A stretch of 64,000 nucleotides of DNA, taken from contig NZ_FNWI01000004.1 in NCBI RefSeq assembly GCF_900106855.1, forward strand, positions 558,001 to 622,000. The letters run 5' to 3'. Positions 19,431 through 27,288 of the stretch are shown here, one piece after another (position 1 is the first letter of the stretch; each line of letters starts with the position of its first letter). Under the pieces are notes generated by a model. That model did no database searches. It worked only from the letters and a program-made list of their open reading frames with translations, and was not told the origin of the DNA. The stretch is from Varibaculum massiliense (GTDB lineage: Bacteria > Actinomycetota > Actinomycetes > Actinomycetales > Actinomycetaceae). The position numbers were made by a program, and so were the translations under genes.

Positions 19431-20678
19431 ATGAAAAGGATAGCCAAACTTGCAACCGTTTGTGTTGCAGCTTTAGCACTCGGTGGATTATCCGGATGCA
19501 GCGGGAGCAGCAGTTCCTCGAAAAGCAATGACTCAGAAATAATAGTTTGGAGCCAAGTGACGGGCCCCGATGCAAAAGCGGCAAAAGCTACTTTTGACGA
19601 TTACAACAAGACCAATCCGGACATAAAAGTTAAGATGCTCACGATGAAGAAGGATACCTTCAACGCCAAGCTAGCTACCACGGCTCGCAGCGGTAAGGAT
19701 GTACCCGATATTGCGTGGGTGGCGTCCGAAGAGGTTCCTTCTTGGCAGAGCCAAGGAATTTTAGATTCTTGGGATAAACTAATCAAAGGCACGAAGCTAA
19801 CTAAAGATGCTTATTTGCCAGCCGCTTGGACTGCAGGACAGGTGGATAACTCTCAATACGGAATCCCCGGAACCATGGGTACCTGGGTCATGTATTACAA
19901 CAAAGATTTAGTCGATAAATATGTCCCTGGCGCCATGGATGACGGCATAGCAACTTTTGAAGAAATAGAAAAGGCAGGTGCTGCAGCTAAGGCCGATGGC
20001 GTCTATTCTTATGCAAACTCTTGGCCGTTCCAGAACTACGATAATCTCTATCTACAAATGGGCGGTAAGTGGACTGATGAAAATGGCAACATCTCCGTAG
20101 ACAACGATACTTCTACTAAGGTCTTTGAAGAGTTAAAGAACCTTTTAGACGAGGGATACATGGTTCCGGACGGCAAGGAAGCAGTCAAGTTGTTCATGAA
20201 CGGTAAACTGATTTTTATGCCCGAGGGAACTTGGCAACTCTCCACAGTAAAAGACGCGAAATTCGAGTGGGGAGAAACAACAGTTCCCCAGTGGGCTCTG
20301 GAAAACCTAGTCCAATGTTCCGGTGCTGATCAGTACGTGATAATCAGGAACAAGAGTGGGCGATCCGATGAAAAGCTAAAGGGTATGGTGGCTTTCATGG
20401 AATGGCTACAGTCTAACCAACTCGAAATGTTGAAGTCAGGGGCAAACCCCTCGGCTAAAGCCATGCTAGATAACTCAGAATATGCGAGTATGCCGCAATC
20501 CTTCCTGTTAAAGCAAGAAAACATCGCCAAATCTGTCAACGTAATCAACACTCCTGGACTCAGTTATGTAAACACCGAAGTCGACGCCAGGGCATGGGAC
20601 ATGATAACTGGCAAAGCCAATATCAAGCAAACTATGCAAGATATCCAGAAAATCGCTGAACAGAAAATGAAAAAGTAA
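19431..20678 (+). CDS. ABC sugar-binding lipoprotein (CUT1 type)
   Basis: 415 aa. ATG at 19431 is chosen because AAGGAG lies 6 bp upstream; a GTG two codons earlier overlaps that site. The signal peptide ends in the lipobox LSGCS, followed by a Ser-rich linker. The body resembles MalE/UgpB-type solute-binding proteins (start EIIVWSQVTGPDAKAAKATFDDYNK, with the hinge region around VMYYNKDLVDKY). It should capture an oligosaccharide outside the membrane for the two permeases that follow. A perfect 18-bp hairpin separates it from the first permease gene. The gene is visibly more A+T-rich than the genes before it. Confidence 0.92.
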   Translation: MKRIAKLATVCVAALALGGLSGCSGSSSSSKSNDSEIIVWSQVTGPDAKAAKATFDDYNKTNPDIKVKMLTMKKDTFNAKLATTARSGKDVPDIAWVASEEVPSWQSQGILDSWDKLIKGTKLTKDAYLPAAWTAGQVDNSQYGIPGTMGTWVMYYNKDLVDKYVPGAMDDGIATFEEIEKAGAAAKADGVYSYANSWPFQNYDNLYLQMGGKWTDENGNISVDNDTSTKVFEELKNLLDEGYMVPDGKEAVKLFMNGKLIFMPEGTWQLSTVKDAKFEWGETTVPQWALENLVQCSGADQYVIIRNKSGRSDEKLKGMVAFMEWLQSNQLEMLKSGANPSAKAMLDNSEYASMPQSFLLKQENIAKSVNVINTPGLSYVNTEVDARAWDMITGKANIKQTMQDIQKIAEQKMKK

Positions 20679-20692
20679 TATTTAGCACCTGT

Positions 20693-20730
20693 TTTGGCGG
20701 GTGAGTACCCCAGGGTACTCACCCGCCAAA
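20693..20730 (+). promoter_or_regulatory. Perfect 18-bp intercistronic hairpin
   Basis: TTTGGCGGGTGAGTACCC (20693-20710) pairs with its exact complement at 20713-20730, leaving a 2-nt gap. No T-run follows, so it is not a standard terminator. It sits directly after the binding-protein gene and before the permeases, where such hairpins often protect the upstream mRNA end and raise binding-protein levels relative to permeases (inference). Confidence 0.7.
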
Positions 20731-20770
20731 CTTAAAAATCAAAACATACCATTTTTGGGGTTGTATAGTT

Positions 20771-21673
20771 ATGAAATCCGAAACCAAAAAACACAAGAGC
20801 CGTATACGCAATGGCCTGTGGGCGACTTTTTTTATAGGGCCACATAGCGTTCTGTTCATATTATTTTTCTTATTTCCGGTCGTCTATGGGATCTATGCAT
20901 CCTTCACAAAATGGTCGCTCTTCAATGACCCGATTTGGACGGGACTAACAAACTATAGAGAACTACTATTTGATAAAAATTCAATATTCCACGACCAGTT
21001 AGTAAATGGGCTATCTGCAACAATAATTTTCGTGGTTTTTACTGTTCCTCTATGCATAATAGTCCCTTTGATACTGGCTGCCATGCTACAGACACAGCAA
21101 AAGTTTAAGAAAATTTTTCAAGCAGTTTTTTACATTCCTTCTATGTTCGCTGTTTCAGCTGTAATGCTAATTTTCGCTTTTTTGCTAAGCCGTTCTTATG
21201 GCCCCTTTACCGAATGGTTCAATTTTGATCTCAACGTTACTCAAACGCAGCCTTACGCATGGCTGGCTTTGATTCTAGTCACCGTTTGGTGGTGTATCGG
21301 ACAAAATTTAATTATATATATCGCCGCATTGGGCGGAGTTTCTCAGGAAGAAATAGACGCGGCAAGAATAGATGGAGCTTCAAATTTCCGCATTCTCCGT
21401 CAAATACAACTCCCAAGTATCCAACTGCCAATGCTTTTTACAGTAATCACAACTACCGTTTTACAGTTCAACGTTTATGGCCAACCCTTGATGCTGACAA
21501 ATGGCGGGCCGAATGACTCCACAAAAGTACTACTCATGAGTATTCAACAAAATGCATTTGGATCAGGGGTACCGGTTGCTGGAATGGCATCGGCGATGGC
21601 AACGATACTAGGTCTGGTAATCATCCTGGTTTCCGCAGTGGAACTCATCATTCTAAAACTTTGCCAAAGGTAG
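20771..21673 (+). CDS. ABC sugar permease, MalF/LacF type
   Basis: 300 aa with six hydrophobic segments. The EAA loop reads GGVSQEEIDAARIDGASNFRILRQIQLP, which docks on the ATPase subunit. It pairs with the MalG-type permease starting 7 bp downstream. The Shine-Dalgarno site is weak (GGGGTT about 14 bp upstream), consistent with lower expression than the binding protein. No ATPase gene is present in the operon, as is common for actinobacterial CUT1 systems served by a shared MsiK. Confidence 0.92.
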   Translation: MKSETKKHKSRIRNGLWATFFIGPHSVLFILFFLFPVVYGIYASFTKWSLFNDPIWTGLTNYRELLFDKNSIFHDQLVNGLSATIIFVVFTVPLCIIVPLILAAMLQTQQKFKKIFQAVFYIPSMFAVSAVMLIFAFLLSRSYGPFTEWFNFDLNVTQTQPYAWLALILVTVWWCIGQNLIIYIAALGGVSQEEIDAARIDGASNFRILRQIQLPSIQLPMLFTVITTTVLQFNVYGQPLMLTNGGPNDSTKVLLMSIQQNAFGSGVPVAGMASAMATILGLVIILVSAVELIILKLCQR

Positions 21674-21680
21674 GTAAGCC

Positions 21681-22514
21681 ATGAAGTTTAGCACCGTTGA
21701 AAAATTTTTTGCCGGAATTATTCTCTTAGTACTCTCAGTCCTATGGATATTCCCAGTTGTTTGGGCATTTTTCACCTCATTCAAATCCAAAGATGAGATC
21801 ATTTCTAGCAGTTTTAGTCTGATTCCTAAGAAATTCACTTTGGCTAACTATATCGAGCTACTAAGCGCCAATGAACAAACACCTGTATTGACTTGGTTTT
21901 TCAACTCGTTGGTAATCTCCGTAGGTGAAACGCTGCTTGTGTTAATTGTTGTTTCACTCGCAGCCTATGGATACACCCGAGTTAATTTCAAGGGAAGGGA
22001 CGTACTCTTTTTATTTTTACTATCGACGATGATGTTCCCCTCAGTCCTTAGCTTAATTCCTAACTATAAAATCGTAGACACCTTGGGGCTTTTAAACTCT
22101 CCCCTGGCTGTGATATTGCCAGGAGCCGCCGGAGTCTACAATGTTTTCTTAGTTCACCAATTCGCCAAGGCAATCCCTAATGAGCTAGATGAGGCAGCTA
22201 GGATAGACGGAGCGAGCCACCTTCAAATTTATTTACATGTGATAATGCCTTTATTAAAACCAGCTTTGACGGTTGTGGCGTTATTTACTTTCACCGCGGC
22301 ATGGAATGATTTTTTGTGGCCCTCAATTGTACTCACCGATGTGGGAAGCATGGCTATAACCCCTGGCCTGCAACTTTTACAAGGCCAATACGAAACTTAC
22401 CCTGGTATTTCTACCGCTGGCGCATTAATCGCCTTACTACCGATGCTGGCCATATTTATTTTTGCTCAAAAGTATTTCATGGAAGCACTGCATATGACCA
22501 GCGGAATCAAGTAA
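21681..22514 (+). CDS. ABC sugar permease, MalG type
   Basis: 277 aa with six hydrophobic segments. The EAA loop AIPNELDEAARIDGASHLQIYLHVIMP is followed by the usual C-terminal SGIK-like ending. AGGTAGG precedes the ATG. It forms the heteromeric channel with the upstream MalF-type protein. The GH2 gene begins 14 bp downstream, suggesting that the imported sugar is cleaved by that enzyme. Confidence 0.93.
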   Translation: MKFSTVEKFFAGIILLVLSVLWIFPVVWAFFTSFKSKDEIISSSFSLIPKKFTLANYIELLSANEQTPVLTWFFNSLVISVGETLLVLIVVSLAAYGYTRVNFKGRDVLFLFLLSTMMFPSVLSLIPNYKIVDTLGLLNSPLAVILPGAAGVYNVFLVHQFAKAIPNELDEAARIDGASHLQIYLHVIMPLLKPALTVVALFTFTAAWNDFLWPSIVLTDVGSMAITPGLQLLQGQYETYPGISTAGALIALLPMLAIFIFAQKYFMEALHMTSGIK

Positions 22515-22528
22515 TTGGAGGACTTTCT

Positions 22529-24322
22529 ATGACCTATTTACGTAATGAGTATCCACGTCCGCAGTTTAAGCGGGAGAACTGGCAGAATCTAAATGGAGTA
22601 TGGAATTTCTGCTTTGACGACGAAGACGAGGGTCTGCGTGAGCGTTGGTTTTTACAAGACACCCCTTTCAAGATGCAGATCAATGTCCCTTTCGTTTATG
22701 AATGTGAGCTCAGCGGCATTAATGTCCAAGAGCGACACGACATTATCTGGTACAAACGCGATTTTGATACGCCGACCTTAACCCCACAACAACGCTTAAT
22801 ACTGCATTTTGGAGCAGTCGACTATCAAGCACAAGTATTTATTAACGGCCAGATGGTAAAAGAACACATCGGCGGTGAGACCCCGTTCTCTATCGATGTC
22901 ACACCTTTCCTCGAAAAAGGGACTGTTCAAAGCCTTTGTTTACGAGTTCATGACCCGCTTGATAACCAAGAAATACCGCGTGGCAAACAGTTCTGGATGC
23001 CGAAATCCCAGGGAATCTGGTACACACGAAGCAGCGGAATCTGGCAAACGGTTTGGTTGGAAGTTGTAAACGATCAACATATTGAATCGCTATCTATCGA
23101 ACCCGATTTGGACAGTGGAACTGTTGAGTTCAATATTAAAGCTAAAACCAGCAATCGAAATACTATGCTGGGTTTGGAGATTTATTATCGCCATCAACTG
23201 GTCGTAGAGACACGTACCAAATGTATAGAGCCCAAACTAAAGTTTTCTGTGGATCTCGTGCAATCAGATGTCTTCCGAACAGGTTTTCATGACAGCGATG
23301 AATACTTGTGGAGCCCAGAATATCCCAATTTATTTACAGTTAAACTAACGTTAATAGATATTGGTTCAAATATTGAAATAGACTCTGTTAGCAGCTATTT
23401 CGGAATGCGAAAAATACATTCAGAAAATGGAATTATTTGTTTAAACAACAAGCCTTACTACCAAAAATTAGTTCTTGACCAGGGATATTGGCCTAGAGGC
23501 TTACTGACTGCCCCTGAAGATAAGGATTATCGTCGGGATATTTCCTTGGCGAAAGAGATGGGCTTCAATGGGTGCCGAAAACATCAAAAACTTGAAGATC
23601 CTCGTTTTCTCTATTGGGCAGATAAACTAGGTTTTCTAGTTTGGGAGGAATGTTCCTCTACCCCGTTTTTCACTGCGGAATCTCAAATAGCCATTTTCGA
23701 TTCTTGGAAAGAGGTTTACCTGCGAGATCGTAATCATCCCTGTATCATAACCTGGGTACCACTGAATGAAAGCTGGGGTGTTCCCAATATCCACTTAGAT
23801 GGGAAACAACAGCACTGGGCACAGACTCTGTATCATTTGTTGCGTTCGCTCGACAACACTCGTCTGGTGAGTTCCAACGATGGTTGGGATCAAACTGTCA
23901 CCGATATCTGTGCCATTCACAATTATCGGTTCGGAAAAAATGAAGACGACCCCGAGTTCAAAGAATTCTGTGAAACTCTTAGCTCCCCGGAGGCGTTAGT
24001 GTCGCAATATGTTAGCGGACGCCCGGTATACGCCAATGGGTTCAGTTATGGCGGAGAGCCCATTCTAGTTACTGAATGCGGGGGTATGGGATTTGCTACC
24101 AATCAGGAGTCGGACTGGAGTTACCTCAGCATATGTTCCGAAAAAGAATTTTTATCTGCCTATCGACGCCTTGTTTCTGCGCTCTGCACTTCAAAGTATG
24201 TGCAGGGATTCTGTTACACCCAGCTCACGGATGTCGAACAAGAGGTCAATGGGCTACTAACCTACGACCGCAAGCCCAAATTCGATTTGAAGGAGCTACA
24301 CCAGATTAACGCAAACAACTAG
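22529..24322 (+). CDS. Glycoside hydrolase family 2 enzyme
   Basis: 597 aa from ATG at 22529, with GGAGG 7 bp upstream; a longer frame running back into the permease is not credible. Domains are an N-terminal jelly-roll sugar-binding domain (about 1-180, WQNLNGVWNF near the start), an Ig-like sandwich (about 185-290) and a TIM barrel. The likely acid/base is E414 in PLNESWG, and the likely nucleophile is E516 in ILVTECGG. The family includes beta-galactosidases, beta-glucuronidases and beta-mannosidases; the short length and lack of a secretion signal indicate an intracellular exo-enzyme acting on the imported sugar. The exact specificity cannot be assigned. Confidence 0.9.
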   Translation: MTYLRNEYPRPQFKRENWQNLNGVWNFCFDDEDEGLRERWFLQDTPFKMQINVPFVYECELSGINVQERHDIIWYKRDFDTPTLTPQQRLILHFGAVDYQAQVFINGQMVKEHIGGETPFSIDVTPFLEKGTVQSLCLRVHDPLDNQEIPRGKQFWMPKSQGIWYTRSSGIWQTVWLEVVNDQHIESLSIEPDLDSGTVEFNIKAKTSNRNTMLGLEIYYRHQLVVETRTKCIEPKLKFSVDLVQSDVFRTGFHDSDEYLWSPEYPNLFTVKLTLIDIGSNIEIDSVSSYFGMRKIHSENGIICLNNKPYYQKLVLDQGYWPRGLLTAPEDKDYRRDISLAKEMGFNGCRKHQKLEDPRFLYWADKLGFLVWEECSSTPFFTAESQIAIFDSWKEVYLRDRNHPCIITWVPLNESWGVPNIHLDGKQQHWAQTLYHLLRSLDNTRLVSSNDGWDQTVTDICAIHNYRFGKNEDDPEFKEFCETLSSPEALVSQYVSGRPVYANGFSYGGEPILVTECGGMGFATNQESDWSYLSICSEKEFLSAYRRLVSALCTSKYVQGFCYTQLTDVEQEVNGLLTYDRKPKFDLKELHQINANN

Positions 24323-24384
24323 CTCCGCAGCTAGAATTGGAAAGGACAATATATTAATCGCAAAGAGCCCGGAGAACACTAGGT

Positions 24385-25332
24385 ATGGAACTTCGTCTGG
24401 ACAAGGAATCCCTAGTAGTTTACCGGGCTCTGGCATCTGATTCACGGCTTAGCGTTCTCCAACAGCTATCTCAAAAACCCGCAACCGCTACCGAACTGGC
24501 AAAGATTTTACACCTTAGTAAGACAACGCTTTCGAGACACTTAAACCAGCTACGCCAAGCAGGCTTGATACAGGTAAAAGAAGACTCTCAACATGAAGAT
24601 CGCCGCCAAAAAATAGTTTCCTTATCTGTCGATTCCATAGAAATAGTTTTCCCTTCGAAGATTTACCTCCCCTTTGAACGTGTCACTCAGAAAACACCTA
24701 TCGGTTACTATTCGGACTTCCAAGCCGAGCCCACCTGCGGGTTAGCCAGCAGGACCAAGATTATCGGAGTAATTGATGATCCTCGTAGTTTCACTTGCAA
24801 CGATAGAATTCGCTCCCAGCTATTATGGTTTTCCTCCGGGTTTGTATCTTATCGATTACAAAACCCTTTAGACTCAAATCAACATGCGGAGATGCTTGAT
24901 ATTTCTATGGAAATTTGTAGTGAATATCCCGGATCCAACAACGAGTGGAAAAGCGATATTTTATTTACAATCAACGACGTAGATGTAGGATCTTGGACGA
25001 GTCCCGGAAATTTTTCTGACGTTCGTGGCATCTTGACGCCCTCGTGGTGGAAATCCAACTTGAGTCAATATGGAAATCTGATTCATCTACGAATTAATCA
25101 CGAAGATAGCACGGTGAATGGTAAACGTATATCAGGCTGTACCTTAAATGAGTTACGTCTTCATTCTTCCCCCTTCCTTACGGTTAAAATTGGAACAAAA
25201 CCTGACTCTCCTAATCAAGGAGGACTTACTATATTTGGGAAGTATTTCGGAAATCACGCGCAAGATATAGTAACCACCTTGTATTATTCGGAACCGTCAA
25301 TTCGCAGCGGGGATAGCGGCAAGCTCCTCTAA
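24385..25332 (+). CDS. ArsR-type HTH regulator with large effector-like C-terminus
   Basis: 315 aa. Residues about 1-75 form a winged helix of the ArsR class (ALASDSRLSVLQQLSQKP, then ATELAKILHLSKTTLSRHLN). About 240 residues follow that I cannot assign; they lack metal-binding motifs and may bind a sugar ligand. It lies 62 bp after the GH2 gene and is probably co-transcribed. The likely role is local control of this sugar operon through the dyad at 19321-19353 (inference). Base composition matches the A+T-rich operon. Confidence 0.78.
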   Translation: MELRLDKESLVVYRALASDSRLSVLQQLSQKPATATELAKILHLSKTTLSRHLNQLRQAGLIQVKEDSQHEDRRQKIVSLSVDSIEIVFPSKIYLPFERVTQKTPIGYYSDFQAEPTCGLASRTKIIGVIDDPRSFTCNDRIRSQLLWFSSGFVSYRLQNPLDSNQHAEMLDISMEICSEYPGSNNEWKSDILFTINDVDVGSWTSPGNFSDVRGILTPSWWKSNLSQYGNLIHLRINHEDSTVNGKRISGCTLNELRLHSSPFLTVKIGTKPDSPNQGGLTIFGKYFGNHAQDIVTTLYYSEPSIRSGDSGKLL

Positions 25333-25670
25333 CCTCGGAGTGTTCTTCTGTTACAGCTGTGGGTTGAGTGGAATCCTGAACTACCCCAGCTTTCTTCTGA
25401 TTACCCGAATAATACAGTAAGTGAATGCTTTACAATTATTACTCAGCAAATCAAGGTGCAAGTACTGCACTTTCACCAGTATTTTGTTGCGGTTCTACAA
25501 GCTCTTGATTGCGAATCTACCGAGGACGCAAAGACCAAATCTAACAAGTGCAACTACTATTGCTAAAAAAGTTGTGGGCAACCAATTCTCCGGCTGCACA
25601 CGACTCTTATCCAATACCTAAAACCGTTACTAGCAAACAAAATACGCTACTAGCAACCGTCTGCGATTAC
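25333..25670. other. Convergent intergenic gap with a partial 22-bp array
   Basis: 338 bp between the ArsR-type regulator and the convergent GH32 gene. It contains the short repeat array described at 25464-25529 and no gene I can support. No clear bidirectional terminator is visible. Confidence 0.6.
25464..25529 (+). repeat. Partial 22-bp array related to the one at 17268
   Basis: GTTGCGGTTCTAC at 25486 and ATTGCGAATCTAC at 25508 are 22 bp apart, each followed by a 9-bp spacer. The first spacer (AAGCTCTTG) resembles that of the 17290 unit. A degenerate unit ACTGCACTTTCAC starts 22 bp earlier at 25464. The core and period match the array upstream of the DUF4143 ATPase, yet no such ATPase is nearby, suggesting a relic or a stand-alone site. 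Confidence 0.65.
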
Positions 25671-27155
25671 TTAGTCTCCCCAAATAGATTTGAGGCAATG
25701 GATCTTCAGGTCGCTGACCGTAATCACTCCCCCAACTGAGGCGATACTGAACCCGCGTTTACCCTCGGTCGGGAATGCCAGTGAAGATAAGCTATAGCGG
25801 CCATCATTGATAAACACCTCAAGCGAGCCGCGATCAATGATTACCCGCAGTTTCAACTGCGATCCCCCGACGTATGGAGCAGAGCGATAACCACGATCAC
25901 TGGACCCACTCTTGCCCCGATCGAGGATTACTCGATTCGATAGCGAGTCGTAGGCAACCTCGATATAGCGGTCGGCACTGGTCTGTTGCACCAGCAAAGA
26001 GACCTGTTCAGAGGAGGTTTTATCCAGATCTACCGTCAATTCGATTTCCCCGACAGGCAAATCAGCCACCAGTTCAACGGTTTTATCGGTATCCACGGTA
26101 AATGCGCCCTCAGCAACCGTGTCCTCACGCAGACCCTTGAACTCTGGGATCGGGGTAGCAATAATCTCTAGGTCTTTACTCAGGGATACCTCCCGCGGGG
26201 TCGCGAGATGCCCACTCCAACCATCCTCTGCTTGGCTGGCCAATGGCAAGGTGAAGCCTCCCATCCATCCAAACATTAGGCGGCGATTATCGGGAGAATG
26301 CATCGACTGAGGCGCATAAAAGTTATGGCCGAAATCGAACTGGGCGAAACTCTTGAGAACTTTAAAGTCCCCTCCCGGAGTCCAAATTCCTACCGCATAA
26401 CCGGTGTTGTGTCCATTGCGTTGGTTATATCCCTGGCGACGTACGGAAGTCATCGGGCTATAGACCAGCACCCATTTGCCATCAACTTCAAAAAAGTCGG
26501 GGCACTCGATCATAAATGCATCCGGATCAGGATCTTCATAGAGTACCCGATTAAATTCCCAAGTGTATAGCTCGGCGGATGAATAGAGCCATACTTGCCC
26601 GCGCCCCTCCGGCGTTTCCACCCCGAGTACCAGCCACCATTTTTCGCCTTGTTTCCACACTTTGGGATCGCGGAAGTTAGAGATTCCTTGAGGGCTTTCA
26701 ATAACGGGCCCGTGTTTAGTGAACGTCTGCCCATCGGAGCTGACTGCCAGACATTGGCGTTGGATTGCGCCATCACCATCATCTTTACCGTTCGCCCAGC
26801 GGTTACCCGTATAGAAAACATACAGTTTCCCCTGATGCTCGAGGGCGCAGCCAGACCATACGCCATCGAGGTCGTAGTCTTCACTGAGAGCGAGGGCGAT
26901 AGATTCGCGTTTCCAAGTCACCAAATCTTCACTTGAGAAGTGACCCCAATGCATAGGCCCCCACTGCGCACTATAGGGATGGTGCTGGAAAAACGCGTGA
27001 TAGCGGCCTTGGAAGTAGCTAATACCATTAGGATCGTTGATCCATCCGGCGGCTGGAGCTAGGTGTACCTGCGGATACCAACGCGGGTTTACGTCTTCTT
27101 GGGTCGCCGCGACGAAGTTATCTGCTTGTTGTAAAAGTTCTTGATGCTCAGTCAC
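25671..27155 (-). CDS. GH32 beta-fructosidase (sucrase / sucrose-6-P hydrolase type)
   Basis: 494 aa. GTG start with AAAGGAGA 6 bp upstream. The three GH32 catalytic signatures are present: WINDPNG with nucleophile D41, FRDPKVW (transition-state Asp) and ECPDFF (acid/base Glu). A C-terminal beta-sandwich with EVFINDGRYSLSS follows. There is no signal peptide, so it is intracellular. Next to a raffinose-type ABC transporter and an alpha-galactosidase it most likely hydrolyses sucrose released from raffinose-family sugars, or fructo-oligosaccharides. It is separated from the transporter genes by a terminator-like hairpin, so it may be read through or have its own promoter. Confidence 0.93.
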   Translation of the reverse strand: MTEHQELLQQADNFVAATQEDVNPRWYPQVHLAPAAGWINDPNGISYFQGRYHAFFQHHPYSAQWGPMHWGHFSSEDLVTWKRESIALALSEDYDLDGVWSGCALEHQGKLYVFYTGNRWANGKDDGDGAIQRQCLAVSSDGQTFTKHGPVIESPQGISNFRDPKVWKQGEKWWLVLGVETPEGRGQVWLYSSAELYTWEFNRVLYEDPDPDAFMIECPDFFEVDGKWVLVYSPMTSVRRQGYNQRNGHNTGYAVGIWTPGGDFKVLKSFAQFDFGHNFYAPQSMHSPDNRRLMFGWMGGFTLPLASQAEDGWSGHLATPREVSLSKDLEIIATPIPEFKGLREDTVAEGAFTVDTDKTVELVADLPVGEIELTVDLDKTSSEQVSLLVQQTSADRYIEVAYDSLSNRVILDRGKSGSSDRGYRSAPYVGGSQLKLRVIIDRGSLEVFINDGRYSLSSLAFPTEGKRGFSIASVGGVITVSDLKIHCLKSIWGD

Positions 27156-27213
27156 AAGATTCTCCTTTTAGCGGCTGCCACAGACTTAAAAATATCTGTA
27201 TCTCGCCATCCCC

Positions 27214-27268
27214 CTAAAACGAAACTTGGACGCCCTCACCGTAATCACGATCAGGGCGTCCAAGTTTC
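27214..27268 (-). terminator. Hairpin terminator after the raffinose binding-protein gene
   Basis: GAAACTTGGACGCCCT (27221-27236) pairs perfectly over 16 bp with 27253-27268. On the minus strand the stem is followed by CGTTTTAG. It lies just after the stop of the binding-protein gene. One half of the stem, with its flank, recurs at about 17437-17456 beside the 19-bp repeat array. Confidence 0.7.
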
Positions 27269-27288
27269 AGTCATTACCTTTAAATCAG

